From Chelativorans multitrophicus (GTDB lineage Bacteria; Pseudomonadota; Alphaproteobacteria; Rhizobiales; Rhizobiaceae), in NCBI RefSeq assembly GCF_011317445.1, contig NZ_JAAAPL010000001.1, positions 372,001 through 436,000 on the forward strand: a stretch of DNA of 64,000 bases, read 5' to 3'. The notes beneath the pieces were generated by a model. That model had not been told where the DNA came from and ran no database searches. It saw nothing but the letters and a program-made list of their open reading frames with translations. This document shows, piece by piece, positions 30,254-38,961 of the stretch; position 1 is the first letter of the stretch, and each line of letters starts with the position of its first letter. Both the position numbers and the translations under genes were made by a program.

Positions 30254-31567
30254 TCAGTCCAGATATGAATAGAGCGGGAAACGTTCGGTAAGGGCAATCA
30301 CCTTTTTCTTCACCGCCTCCTCGACGGCGATATTGCCATCGTCGGAGTTGACGGCGCGCAGCCCATCCAGGACCTCAGCGATAAGCTGGCCGATCTGGCT
30401 GAATTCGGCTACGCCGAAGCCGCGCGTGGTGCCAGCGGGCGTGCCAAGCCGGATGCCAGAGGTCACGAAGGGCTTCTCGGGATCAAAGGGAATGCCGTTC
30501 TTGTTGCAGGTGATGTTGGCGCGGCCAAGGGCGGCCTCCGCCCGCTTGCCCGTGGCGTTTTTGGGCCTGAGATCCACCAGCATCAGGTGATTGTCCGTGC
30601 CGCCGGAGACGATCTCCAGCCCTGTCTCCTGAAGGCTTGCCGCAAGCGCGCGGGCATTCGCCACCACCTGGTGCGCATAGGCTTTGAATTCGGGCTGCAA
30701 CGCCTCGCCGAGCGCCACCGCCTTGGCGGCAATCACATGCATCAGCGGCCCGCCCTGCAGGCCCGGGAACACGGCGGAGTTCACCTTTTTGGCGATATCC
30801 TCGTCATTGGTGAGGACCATGCCGCCGCGCGGGCCGCGCAGCGATTTGTGCGTCGTCGTGGTGACCACATGCGCATGCGGCAGCGGAGAAGGATGCGCGC
30901 CGCCTGCCACGAGGCCCGCGATATGCGCCATATCGACCATCAGATAGGCGCCGACGCTATCGGCGATTTCGCGGAAGCGCTTCCAGTCCCAAATCCGCGA
31001 ATAGGCCGTGCCGCCGGCCAGGATCAGCTTCGGCTTGTGCTCCGTGGCGAGCCGCTCCACCTCGTCCATATCGAGGAGGTTATCGTCGCGGCGCACGCCA
31101 TAGGAAACGACGTTGAACCACTTTCCCGACATGTTGACGGGGGAGCCGTGGGTAAGGTGGCCGCCCGAATTCAGGTCGAGCCCCATGAAGGTGTCGCCCG
31201 GCTGGAGCAGCGCCAGGAACACCGCCTGGTTCATCTGGCTGCCCGAATGGGGCTGCACATTTGCAAACTGGCAATTGAAAAGCTTCTTGGCGCGGTCGAT
31301 CGCAAGCTGCTCCACCACGTCGACGAACTGGCAGCCGCCGTAATAACGCTTACCCGGATAACCCTCGGCATATTTGTTGGTGAGCACCGTACCCTGCGCC
31401 TCGAGCACTGCGCGCGAGACGATATTTTCGGAGGCGATCAGCTCAATCTCATGCCGCTGGCGGCCGAGTTCGCTGCGAATTGCCGAGAATATCTCGGAAT
31501 CGGTTTCCTCGAGCGGCCGGGAGAAAAAGGTCTCGGTCTCGGCCGCGACGGTCGATGCTTGTGCCAT
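30254..31567 (-). CDS. glyA: Serine hydroxymethyltransferase
   Basis: 437 aa from ATG 31567, with AGGGTG 7 bases ahead; a GTG 3 codons earlier is less likely. The PLP lysine is in [38 protein letters not shown] and [15 protein letters not shown] are the other family blocks. It makes glycine and methylene-tetrahydrofolate from serine. First gene of the glyA-nrdR-ribD-ribE-ribH-nusB-MFS operon, which links one-carbon, dNTP and flavin supply. Confidence 0.97.
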   Translation of the reverse strand: MAQASTVAAETETFFSRPLEETDSEIFSAIRSELGRQRHEIELIASENIVSRAVLEAQGTVLTNKYAEGYPGKRYYGGCQFVDVVEQLAIDRAKKLFNCQFANVQPHSGSQMNQAVFLALLQPGDTFMGLDLNSGGHLTHGSPVNMSGKWFNVVSYGVRRDDNLLDMDEVERLATEHKPKLILAGGTAYSRIWDWKRFREIADSVGAYLMVDMAHIAGLVAGGAHPSPLPHAHVVTTTTHKSLRGPRGGMVLTNDEDIAKKVNSAVFPGLQGGPLMHVIAAKAVALGEALQPEFKAYAHQVVANARALAASLQETGLEIVSGGTDNHLMLVDLRPKNATGKRAEAALGRANITCNKNGIPFDPEKPFVTSGIRLGTPAGTTRGFGVAEFSQIGQLIAEVLDGLRAVNSDDGNIAVEEAVKKKVIALTERFPLYSYLD

Positions 31568-31703
31568 TGCAATCACCCTTTGTGAGGCTCTCTATCGGCG
31601 GAGCCAGCGCATTACCATTTTTCCGCGCTTGTCACCACGCCTTGAGAGGATTTTTTGCAGGTGGGCCAAATGTTGCGGCAAGCCCCCTGCGGGACGCACA
31701 AAA

Positions 31704-31728
31704 AAAGACCGCCATCAAGGCGGTCTTC
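31704..31728. terminator. Terminator hairpin after the L,D-transpeptidase gene
   Basis: AAGACCGCC / GGCGGTCTT stem with an ATCAA loop, flanked by a run of six A on the left, so on the minus strand it ends in T-run. It lies 26 bases past the stop of the minus-strand L,D-transpeptidase gene and insulates it from glyA. Confidence 0.88.
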
Positions 31729-31754
31729 TTGAGGGTATTGCTGGTGCTTCGCCG

Positions 31755-33014
31755 TCAGATCGCGGTGGAAATCTGCAATTCCTCCGCACCATCAAAACCG
31801 TAGATGTCGTCGCGGAAGTGGACGACGCCGTCGCCGGTCGACCAGGCGGAGACGTAGACGAAGTACACCGGCACCGGGTCCGCCACGTTGATGTGAATGT
31901 CTTCCTGGCTCTGAATCGTGGTCTCGATGCGCCGGCGGTCCCAGCCTTGCGTGTCGCGCAGCAGCCAAGCCACAAGATCGCGGACGTTCTGGACCCGCAC
32001 GCAGCCGGAGGAATGGAAGCGCTCCTGATCGCGGAACAGGCTCTGCTGCGGCGTGTCGTGCATGTAAACCGCATGCTGGTTCGGGAAATTGATCTTCACC
32101 GAAGCCATGGCATTGATCTTGCCGGGATCCTGGCGGAAACGGTACTTGGCGGCTTCTTCCGTCGACCAATCAATCGTCAGCGGATCGACTTCGCTACCGT
32201 CCGGCGCGATCATGCGGATATTGTTGTCGGTGAGATAATTGGGATCCTTCCGCATCAGCGGAATGATGTCCTTACGCACGATCGAGACCGGCGCGTTCCA
32301 ATATGGATTGAGGATGATCTCGTTGATCTTGGAGCTGAGGACCGGCGTCTGCCGATCGATCTTACCGACAACGGCCGTATGCCGCGATACCACCCGGCCA
32401 TTCTCGACCGCCTCAATCTGCGCAGCCGGGATGTTGACCATCACGAAGCGGTTTCCGAGCTGCTTCGAGGTCATCTCGCGCAGGCGGCCAAGATTGGTCT
32501 GGAGTTGGCCAAGCCTGACCGGCGCTGAAACATTGAGCGCCGAGAAGGTGTAACGCCCGGTCACGCCATCGGCGGGAAGGCCATGGCGAACCTGAAAACG
32601 CTTCAAGGCTTGATCAACATAAGAATCGAAGGCGGGAGACATGCCTGCCCGCGGCGAAAGATCCCCAGATACCATCAGGCGGCGGCGAAGCGCCTCCACA
32701 TCAGGATCGATGACACCGAGTTGCAGCTTCTTCGTCGCCGGCACCTGCGGCCAGCCGCCGCTTGCCACGATGTTGGAATAGCCGGCTATTGCCTGCTCGA
32801 CGTGAACCGCGGTCTGCGGGTTTAGAACCGGGAGATAGGAGATGACCCTATCCCTGCCGCTGCTGATCTGGGCGTCGAACTGATCGTCCCAAACACCTCG
32901 GCGGGGAGCGTTGATAATGGCATCGAACGCGTTCTGCGCCTTGGCAGCACCCGTGAAGGCCGCCGCAGCAGCAGCGCCCGCTCCACCAAGGAAAATACGG
33001 CGACTGGTCTTCAT
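31755..33014 (-). CDS. ldtP: L,D-transpeptidase (YkuD/YcbB-like), probable LdtP
   Basis: 419 aa from ATG 33014 (AAAGGA ahead; the frame is open to 33149). The N-terminus is a twin-arginine-like signal (MKTSRRIFLGG, then an Ala-rich hydrophobic core ending GAAKAQ). A peptidoglycan-binding helix region (about 120-170, RFQVRHGLPADGVTGRYTF) precedes the YkuD catalytic domain, where His in HDTPQQS and the Cys of HSSGCVRVQN form the active site. It makes 3-3 cross-links or attaches proteins to peptidoglycan in the periplasm. Its neighbour LdtR regulates the orthologous ldtP in Liberibacter and Sinorhizobium, so the symbol is given from context. Confidence 0.86.
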   Translation of the reverse strand: MKTSRRIFLGGAGAAAAAAFTGAAKAQNAFDAIINAPRRGVWDDQFDAQISSGRDRVISYLPVLNPQTAVHVEQAIAGYSNIVASGGWPQVPATKKLQLGVIDPDVEALRRRLMVSGDLSPRAGMSPAFDSYVDQALKRFQVRHGLPADGVTGRYTFSALNVSAPVRLGQLQTNLGRLREMTSKQLGNRFVMVNIPAAQIEAVENGRVVSRHTAVVGKIDRQTPVLSSKINEIILNPYWNAPVSIVRKDIIPLMRKDPNYLTDNNIRMIAPDGSEVDPLTIDWSTEEAAKYRFRQDPGKINAMASVKINFPNQHAVYMHDTPQQSLFRDQERFHSSGCVRVQNVRDLVAWLLRDTQGWDRRRIETTIQSQEDIHINVADPVPVYFVYVSAWSTGDGVVHFRDDIYGFDGAEELQISTAI

Positions 33015-33319
33015 CTCCGATCCTTTACACTCAGGGCTATGGCCTGCAGCCGAAACTCGCCGACACAGGGTTAATTTTTCGCCAATAGATTGCAGTTTGT
33101 CGCTCCGCGGGATTATCGTGGAGACGGTCCCCCCATTGGCGTTGCGCAATCTTCATTTCGTTCAATTGTGTTATTAACGTGACGCGCCGGCCGACTCCTT
33201 CGCCCCTGCGCTATTTCTGCAACAATCAAAAAGCCGACGCCCCTTTCGGTGCGCCGGCCATATTCGTAATCGCAGTTCGCAAAAACCGGTCGCCCCCGGC
33301 CGTCAAAAAAAGCAGCCGG
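33015..33319. other. Intergenic region between ldtP and ldtR
   Basis: 305 bases without a gene. It must hold the ldtP promoter (minus strand) and the end of the ldtR transcript. A strong terminator for ldtR is at 33228-33258; a second, weaker CCGG-based hairpin with a T-run lies just after the ldtR stop (33278-33318). A GTTATTAAC near-palindrome is at about 33168. No coding potential seen. Confidence 0.7.
33228..33258 (-). terminator. Rho-independent terminator of ldtR
   Basis: Read on the minus strand: an 11-base stem beginning GCCGGCGC, closed by a GAAA tetraloop, with one mismatch and one G-T pair, followed by TTTTTG. It lies about 60 bases past the ldtR stop. Confidence 0.85.
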
Positions 33320-33835
33320 TTACATGCGGTATGCGATCGTGTCGTTCCAGAAGCGATCGAGCCGCTGCAGGGCCCGGTTCATCTGAAGGAATTCCTCCGC
33401 CTTGATGCCGCCAACCTGCTCGATCGAGCCGATATGACGGTCATAAAGCCGCGAGACGACATCCGCGATTTCCTGCCCCTTGGGAGTAAGGCTGATGCGG
33501 ACGGAGCGGCGGTCGACGCGCGAGCGCTGATGATGAATGAAACCCATATCGACGAGCTTCTTCAGATTGTAGGAGACATTCGAGCCCAGATAGTAGCCGC
33601 GCGAGCGCAACTCGCCCGCCGTCAGCTCTGCGTCGCCGATATTGAAGAGCAGCAATGCCTGGATCGCGTTGATGTCGCTGCGGCCCTGCCGCTCGAACTC
33701 GTCCTTGATAACGTCAAGAAGTCGGCGGTGCAGCTTCTCGACGAGATGAAGCGCTTCCAGATAAAGCGAGCGCAGACCCGTTTCGCGCTCTTCATGAATA
33801 GACCCGTCCTGGGCCATGGATCGCGAGTTGATCAT
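33320..33835 (-). CDS. ldtR: MarR-family regulator LdtR
   Basis: 171 aa, ATG 33835 with GAAAGG 8 bases ahead (ATG 33817 is a shorter option). A winged helix-turn-helix of the MarR type (INAIQALLLFNIGDAELTAGEL, then SNVSYNLKKLVDMGFI and a basic wing RSRVDRRSVRISLT) is flanked by dimerisation helices. It matches LdtR, shown in Liberibacter asiaticus and Sinorhizobium meliloti to control an L,D-transpeptidase gene and osmotic tolerance; here ldtP is the next gene. Assignment rests on motif and neighbour. Confidence 0.87.
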   Translation of the reverse strand: MINSRSMAQDGSIHEERETGLRSLYLEALHLVEKLHRRLLDVIKDEFERQGRSDINAIQALLLFNIGDAELTAGELRSRGYYLGSNVSYNLKKLVDMGFIHHQRSRVDRRSVRISLTPKGQEIADVVSRLYDRHIGSIEQVGGIKAEEFLQMNRALQRLDRFWNDTIAYRM

Positions 33836-33978
33836 GAGTGGTGCCTTTCGTTTTGACGCCGGTGAGTTTTTTTGTTTTCACCTGAGGCCACCGTATCGCG
33901 GGCACCTAAAATTCGACTTAAACGCCAAGCTTAACAACGCATTACACTGGAAAGCCTGCATATAGGGCTAAAAAGACG

Positions 33979-34404
33979 TTAACCTGGGTTAATCCGCCTC
34001 CGGTCCAAATGAAGGAGGACGCGGAGCGTGACGTAGCCGATCGCTACTGAGGCGTGGAGCGCAAGGACCAGGTAATGCCGCCCGTAAAGTTCGGGAAAAA
34101 CGCCATACATAATTATCTCGGCGGCAGCGCAAACAAACCACACCACAGGTCCCCAGGATGCGAGCATCCAGAGCCCGACCGCGGCAAACGGAAAGAGCAC
34201 CGCCAGCGGCGCGGCAGCCGCTTGCCAATAAAACGGCATCAGGTCGAAGCGCCAGGCAGCACCGTCGAAAAAGCCGAGCAGCCGCACCCAATAGCTTACA
34301 CCTTCCACCAGGCAAGCCAGCGCCACGCCGCGCTGGAGCAACTCCAACGCATGCTCATAGGGAGATGGACGGATGGGCAACCGGGTAGCGACGTCGTCGC
34401 TCAC
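33979..34404 (-). CDS. DUF6163-like four-span membrane protein
   Basis: 141 aa with about four membrane spans (residues 30-50, 62-82, 85-105, 112-132). A conserved GVSYWVRLLGFFDG and FDLMPFYWQAAAA region precedes the second span. It resembles the Rhizobiales-specific DUF6163 family, function unknown. The GTG start at 34404 overlaps the stop of the upstream enoyl-CoA hydratase gene (GTGA), so it is translated together with a fatty/branched-chain acid enzyme, which is unexplained. Confidence 0.75.
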   Translation of the reverse strand: MSDDVATRLPIRPSPYEHALELLQRGVALACLVEGVSYWVRLLGFFDGAAWRFDLMPFYWQAAAAPLAVLFPFAAVGLWMLASWGPVVWFVCAAAEIIMYGVFPELYGRHYLVLALHASVAIGYVTLRVLLHLDRRRINPG

Positions 34405-35450
34405 AGTTCCAATTCTCCTTCGGGCAGAGGAGCGAAAAAGGCTTCGACCGCCGCCGGTTGAACCTGGTCAATGGAGGTCGGCTTCCAGGCCGGGTCCTTG
34501 GTCTTTTCGATGACAGCTGCGCGGATTCCTTCATAGAAATCATGGTTTTTGAGCATACGGTTCAGGATCCTGAACTCCATTCGCATGCATTCATCCATGG
34601 AGAGCATGGCGCCATAGCTTACTGCGCGAAAGGTCACATGAAGGCTGGTCGGCGAACGCGTTCGGATCGTGCGAAGTGTCTCACTCGCAAAATCGTCCCC
34701 TTCGCCAGCGGCGGTTTCGAGGCTCAGAATGCAATCCTCCAAGCTCCCCAGCGAAAAATGCTTCTCGATGGCGTGAAAGCTCGCCTCATCGCCTCCGGCC
34801 GGAACGTCTTTCGTGAAGCCGGCCAGCGCCTCGTCCGGGTCTGACGCCTCGACCAGCTTTTCAAGCAGGGCCGGCATATCGGCCGAATCCACCGCGTGGG
34901 TTGCGATACCGGTTCGCAGGGCCTCGCCATGGCCGATCCGATTGCCGGTAAGCGCGAGATACATTCCGTAGGCCCCCAGGCGCGAGAGCAGATAGCTGCC
35001 CCCCACATCGGGGAAAAAGCCGATACCAACCTCCGGCATGGCGAAGACTGCCTTTTCCGTCATCACCCGGTGGGAACCGTGGCAGGACACGCCGACCCCT
35101 CCGCCCATCACAATGCCGTCCATCAAGGCTATGTATGGCTTGCCGAAGCGGGCGATATGGGCATTCAGCCGATATTCGTCAGCGAAGAAGGCGGGAGATG
35201 CCTTGCCGGCGAGCCCGGCCCTATAGACGTCGACAATATCTCCGCCTGCAGAAAAAGCCCTGCCCTCGCCCATGATGACGACGAAGCGAATGGAGCTGTC
35301 CGCCTCCCACTGCGAAAGCGTCCGGCTCAGAGCCCGGATCATGCCGTGGTTCAGCGCATTCAGCGCCGAGGGCCGGTTGAGCGCGATCAGACCCGCTCCA
35401 CCGCGCCGCTCGAAACGCACCTCGCCGCCGCTGCTCATGTCCTGGACCAA
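34401..35450 (-). CDS. Enoyl-CoA hydratase / 3-hydroxyisobutyryl-CoA hydrolase family protein
   Basis: 349 aa from a TTG at 35450 that has GGAGGA 7 bases ahead; ATG 35438 is in frame but too far from the ribosome site. Crotonase fold: ALNRPSALNALN, oxyanion loop AFSAGGDI, GGGVGVSCHGSHRV and the acidic MPEVGIGFFPDVGGSY segment, the pattern of 3-hydroxyisobutyryl-CoA hydrolase, which acts in valine breakdown. The long C-terminal part (about 250-349) is also typical of that subgroup. Substrate is inferred from family only. Confidence 0.85.
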   Translation of the reverse strand: MVQDMSSGGEVRFERRGGAGLIALNRPSALNALNHGMIRALSRTLSQWEADSSIRFVVIMGEGRAFSAGGDIVDVYRAGLAGKASPAFFADEYRLNAHIARFGKPYIALMDGIVMGGGVGVSCHGSHRVMTEKAVFAMPEVGIGFFPDVGGSYLLSRLGAYGMYLALTGNRIGHGEALRTGIATHAVDSADMPALLEKLVEASDPDEALAGFTKDVPAGGDEASFHAIEKHFSLGSLEDCILSLETAAGEGDDFASETLRTIRTRSPTSLHVTFRAVSYGAMLSMDECMRMEFRILNRMLKNHDFYEGIRAAVIEKTKDPAWKPTSIDQVQPAAVEAFFAPLPEGELEL

Positions 35451-35619
35451 ACCGCTTCCTCCCGCAAAACCGGGTTACCATAAAGAGGTGATTAGGTGTG
35501 AGGCCGAGTCGCGTCAATCCGGTCTCTCCCTTTCATCTCCTGCGGCGAAAACGTTCGGTCGCCCGCAGTTGTTCGCGGGCGCACGAGCGTGATAAAACGC
35601 AACGAACAGGAGTATTGCC

Positions 35620-36651
35620 TTGAATAAGTTCAGCCGCCTCAAAATGGACCCGATCCGCAGTGTCGACGAGATCACCGGCAGCAGGCGTCTGAGGCGAATG
35701 CGCAAGGCTTCCTGGTCGCGGCGTCTGGTGCAGGAGAACCACCTCAGGGTGGAGGATCTCATCTGGCCGATCTTCCTGGTGGAAGGTGAAAACCGGAAGG
35801 ACCCGGTCGAAGCCATGCCCGGCGTCTACCGTTACTCGGTCGACCTTGCAGTGCGCGAAGCCGAGCGGGCCGCGAAGCTTGGAATTCCGGCCATAGCGAC
35901 CTTTCCCAATATCGGTATCAAAAAACGGGACGTGACCGGATCGGCCATTCTCGATCCGGACAATCTCATCAATCAGGCCAGCCGCGCCATCAAGGCTGCC
36001 GTGCCGGAGATCGGCATCATCACGGATGTTGCACTCGACCCCTTCACCAGCCATGGCCATGACGGCATCCTGCGCGACGGTGTCATCCTCAATGATGAGA
36101 CGGTGGCGCAAGTGGCGGAGGCCGCCGTGCTTCAAGCGGCAGCCGGCGCGGACATAATCGCACCATCGGATATGATGGATGGCAGGATCGGCGCAATTCG
36201 CGACTCGCTCGACGCCAACGGCTTCCAGGACGTGGCGATCATGTCCTATGCGACCAAATTCGCTTCCGTCTTTTATGGGCCGTACCGGGAGGCGATCGGC
36301 ACTGGAACCCTGCTTACGGGCGACAAGAAAACCTATTACGTCGACCCGGCCAATTCCGACGAAGCGGTGCGCGAAGCCGAGCAGGACCTGCTCGAAGGCG
36401 CCGACATGCTGATGGTGAAGCCAGGCCTGCCTTATCTCGACATCATCAGGCGGCTGAAGGATGAGTTCGCCATGCCCACCTTCGCCTATCAGGTTTCGGG
36501 CGAATATTCGATGATCAAGGCCGCGGCAGCCAATGGCTGGCTCGACGGCGAGAAGGCCATGCTCGAAACCCTGCTCGCATTCAAGCGTGCCGGTTGCGAT
36601 GGCATCCTTACGTATTTCGCTCCGGAGGCAGCTCAACTTTTACGCGCTTAG
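35620..36651 (+). CDS. hemB: Delta-aminolevulinic acid dehydratase
   Basis: 343 aa from a TTG at 35620, with CAGGAG 7 bases ahead; ATG 35644 is the alternative. Porphobilinogen synthase with both Schiff-base lysines in SYATKFASVFYGPYR and LMVKPGLPYLDII. The metal loop reads DVALDPFTSHGHDG, with Ala/Asp in place of the zinc cysteines, so it belongs to the zinc-independent, Mg-dependent class usual in alphaproteobacteria. First common step of tetrapyrrole synthesis after ALA. Confidence 0.96.
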   Translation: MNKFSRLKMDPIRSVDEITGSRRLRRMRKASWSRRLVQENHLRVEDLIWPIFLVEGENRKDPVEAMPGVYRYSVDLAVREAERAAKLGIPAIATFPNIGIKKRDVTGSAILDPDNLINQASRAIKAAVPEIGIITDVALDPFTSHGHDGILRDGVILNDETVAQVAEAAVLQAAAGADIIAPSDMMDGRIGAIRDSLDANGFQDVAIMSYATKFASVFYGPYREAIGTGTLLTGDKKTYYVDPANSDEAVREAEQDLLEGADMLMVKPGLPYLDIIRRLKDEFAMPTFAYQVSGEYSMIKAAAANGWLDGEKAMLETLLAFKRAGCDGILTYFAPEAAQLLRA

Positions 36652-36722
36652 CGGCACTCACTTGAAAACGCCCGTAGGGTCCCCATCTGCTGAGCTTTGA
36701 CCCGTTTTTGAAAGGCGTTGTT

Positions 36723-37181
36723 ATGGTTGCAAAAACGATCGATCTCCGCGAGGACCGTTTCAGCGCGCGGAGCTTCGACGGCGTGCTGACGCGGCGCGTG
36801 ATCGCATTCTTCATTGATTACCTGCTGATCGGGCTGCTTCTTATTCCTGTCGGGCTTTTCGTATTTATTCTCGGCATCTTCACGGTCGGCCTTGGCTGGC
36901 TTCTCTTCGGCATTCTCGGCCCGCTGACTGCGCTTTGCTATGTCGCCTGGACCCTGGGAGGGCCGCGGCAGGCAACGATCGGGATGCGGGTAATGGGCAT
37001 TCGGCTGGAGCGGCTCGACGGCGCGCCTGTGGACTGGATGCTTGCCGTCGCCCACACGGTTCTCTTCTGGGCCGGCAACGCGATTCTCACGCCGCTCATC
37101 CTTTTGGCTGCATGGTTCCTGAGCTACAAGCGGACACTCCACGATCTTCTGCTTGGAACCGTAGTCGTGCGCACGAATTAA
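36723..37181 (+). CDS. RDD family membrane protein
   Basis: 152 aa from ATG 36723, with GAAAGG 7 bases ahead. Four predicted spans. The RDD signature is seen as RRVIAFFIDYLLIG (Arg and Asp of the family name) at the start of span 1, and the later GGPRQATIGMRVMGIRL and DWMLA segments match. The family is linked to Na+/Li+:H+ antiport or to unknown transport in other bacteria. It follows hemB by 71 bases and may be co-transcribed. Confidence 0.85.
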   Translation: MVAKTIDLREDRFSARSFDGVLTRRVIAFFIDYLLIGLLLIPVGLFVFILGIFTVGLGWLLFGILGPLTALCYVAWTLGGPRQATIGMRVMGIRLERLDGAPVDWMLAVAHTVLFWAGNAILTPLILLAAWFLSYKRTLHDLLLGTVVVRTN

Positions 37182-37296
37182 TGGGGAGTCGTGGCGGGGA
37201 TCTGCCGCCACAACAATCCCATTGACCTTTTTCATCTTCGGTTCATGGTTATATTGATCTTGTAGTGAGAGGGGCCGCGTTCGGTGTTTTCGGCAA

Positions 37297-37344
37297 GTTG
37301 GCCACGGGTCCATAGCTAGGGGCACAGGAGAAACGCCCGCCAAC
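37297..37344 (+). promoter_or_regulatory. Nested-hairpin leader directly before bpt
   Basis: An outer stem GTTGGC (37297-37302) / GCCAAC (37339-37344) ends two bases before the bpt ATG, and an inner stem GGGC (37320-37323) / GCCC (37335-37338) holds the only Shine-Dalgarno match AGGAG (37326-37330) in its loop. The AGGAG is 15 bases from the ATG, too far unless the fold brings it near. This suggests structure-dependent translation, but pairing energy was not computed. Confidence 0.35.
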
Positions 37345-37345
37345 C

Positions 37346-38095
37346 ATGACACAGCATCATCCCACGCAGTCGCCGCAATTCTTTCTCACCGCGCCGTCTC
37401 CCTGCCCCTATCTCGAAGGACAGTTCGAACGGAAGGTCTTCACCCATCTGGTGGGGCCAAAGGCCTCGGAGCTCAATGACCTGCTGACGCAGGGAGGTTT
37501 CCGGCGGTCGCAGAACATCGCCTACAGGCCCGCTTGCGAAACCTGCCGTGCCTGCGTTTCCGTGCGCATCCTTGCCCAGCAGTTCAAGCCGTCGAAGAAC
37601 ATGCAGCGGGTTTTAAAGCTCAATTCCGATCTGATCGGCACGGCCCATCGGGCAGAACCCTCGACCGAGCAGTACTCATTGTTCCGCACCTATCTCGATG
37701 CACGCCATCGGCGCGGGGGCATGTCAGACATGACGGTGCTCGATTACGCGATGATGGTCGAGGACAGCCATGTGGATACCAAAGTCATCGAGTACCGCCG
37801 GCGCGGCCCCGACTCCTTCATAACCGGCAAGGGCGAAGGGGAGCTGATCGCCGTCGCGCTGACGGACCAGATGGCCGATGGGCTGTCGATGGTCTACTCC
37901 TTTTACAATCCCGATATGCAGGAGCGCTCGCTCGGCACGTTCATGATCCTCGATCATATCCGGCGGGCGACTGCCGCCGGCCTTCCCCACGTCTATCTCG
38001 GCTATTGGGTCAACGGCTCGCGCAAGATGGCCTACAAAGTGCGCTTCACGCCGCAGGAGCATCTGGGGCCGAATGGCTGGGAACGGGTGGAGTAA
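37346..38095 (+). CDS. bpt: Aspartate/glutamate leucyltransferase (arginyltransferase)
   Basis: 249 aa. The N-terminal ATE domain has [25 protein letters not shown] and the cysteine pair [11 protein letters not shown]; the C-terminal domain has [25 protein letters not shown] (in pieces: [20 protein letters not shown]) and [15 protein letters not shown]. It adds leucine to proteins with N-terminal Asp/Glu, a step of the N-degron pathway that feeds ClpS/ClpAP. Length equals the bacterial Bpt family. ATG 37346 gives the conserved N-terminus; its ribosome site is unusual (see the leader). Confidence 0.93.
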
Positions 38096-38100
38096 TAGTG

Positions 38101-38146
38101 AATAGTGACAAACGTCGGGAGAGGACGATGTCAACCATTCACTATT
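38101..38146. repeat. AATAGTGA / TCACTATT inverted repeat
   Basis: Arms 38101-38108 and 38139-38146 in the 68-base gap between bpt and the convergent AHSA1 gene; further AGTGAATAG and ATTGACCATTCATT halves overlap them. Short TAGTGAATAGTGA-type intergenic repeats are seen in several Rhizobiales genomes, from memory; the copy number in this genome is not known from the window. Confidence 0.5.
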
Positions 38147-38163
38147 GACCATTCATTCTTTCC

Positions 38164-38646
38164 TCATATCGTCTTCAAAAGTTCCGCCAGCTGATCGGCG
38201 CATTGGCCCCATCCCTCATGAAAGCCCATTTCCTCATGGGCCTTCTTGTCCTCCATCCGCCAATGGCGAGCGCGCGCGGTATACCGCGTCTTGCCGCCCT
38301 CATCCTCAAAGGTGACGATAGCGGTGAAGAACGGCTTCTGCGTCGGCTCCCAGCCCACCGTATAGGCGTCCGTGAAGACGATCTTCTCGTTCTCGATCAC
38401 CTCCAGATAGACCCCGTTATTGGGATACTCCTTGCCGTCAGGATCGCGCATCACGATGCAGCTTGCACCGCCTGACCGAAGATCCGTCTCGACTGACGCG
38501 ATCGTCCACGGCTTTGGCACAAACCACTGCTTCATGAGCTCCGGGTCAGTCCAGGCGCGGAAAACCTTCTCGCGCGGCGCATCGAAAAGCCTGGTGAGCA
38601 CGAGCTCTCGCTCATCAGCGGGATTCACATTTTGCTGGGCGGTCAT
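38164..38646 (-). CDS. SRPBCC / AHSA1-like domain protein
   Basis: 160 aa. Single START/Bet v1-like fold: ELVLTRLFDAPREKVFRAWTDPELMKQWF at the start and the C-terminal GWGQCADQLAELL helix are the AHSA1 (activator of Hsp90 ATPase homologue) pattern common in rhizobia. Such proteins bind small hydrophobic ligands; a function cannot be named. ATG 38646, monocistronic. Confidence 0.85.
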   Translation of the reverse strand: MTAQQNVNPADERELVLTRLFDAPREKVFRAWTDPELMKQWFVPKPWTIASVETDLRSGGASCIVMRDPDGKEYPNNGVYLEVIENEKIVFTDAYTVGWEPTQKPFFTAIVTFEDEGGKTRYTARARHWRMEDKKAHEEMGFHEGWGQCADQLAELLKTI

Positions 38647-38961
38647 GAAACACTCCTAAATGGGTTAGGCCCTAAGGACGATACTCTCACGGCCGGCCCG
38701 ACAACTGCCGTAAAAAAATTCATCGCCGAGACGCCAAGCGGCATCACGAATGGCTACCCCACTCCTTTCAAAGCACATCCACCATAGTTTCCTTCTAAAT
38801 CTGATCTGATTCCTCTATATTTCCGCAACGGCTTCAACAAATCTAATTTCCGTATCATCTCTTCTTTTTCTGTGTTCGCAATCTTCATCCAAACGCGCAG
38901 GAGCTGGAACAAATCTTCTTCTCCCTAGTTGGCTGGCAGAAGAATTTTGGAGGATACTGCC
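38647..38961. other. AT-rich intergenic region before the DUF6600-like gene
   Basis: 315 bases with visibly lower GC than its neighbours and T-rich tracts at about 38780-38890. It must contain the divergent promoters for the AHSA1 and DUF6600-like genes. I see GGAGG at 38949-38954 (ribosome site) but no convincing -35/-10 pair, dyad or RNA gene. Confidence 0.6.

Noticed and set aside
31568-31700. Possible FMN or glycine riboswitch in the glyA-rib operon leader
   Set aside because: No conserved FMN (AGGGGT..) or glycine aptamer core could be seen; a covariance search would be needed to exclude it fully.
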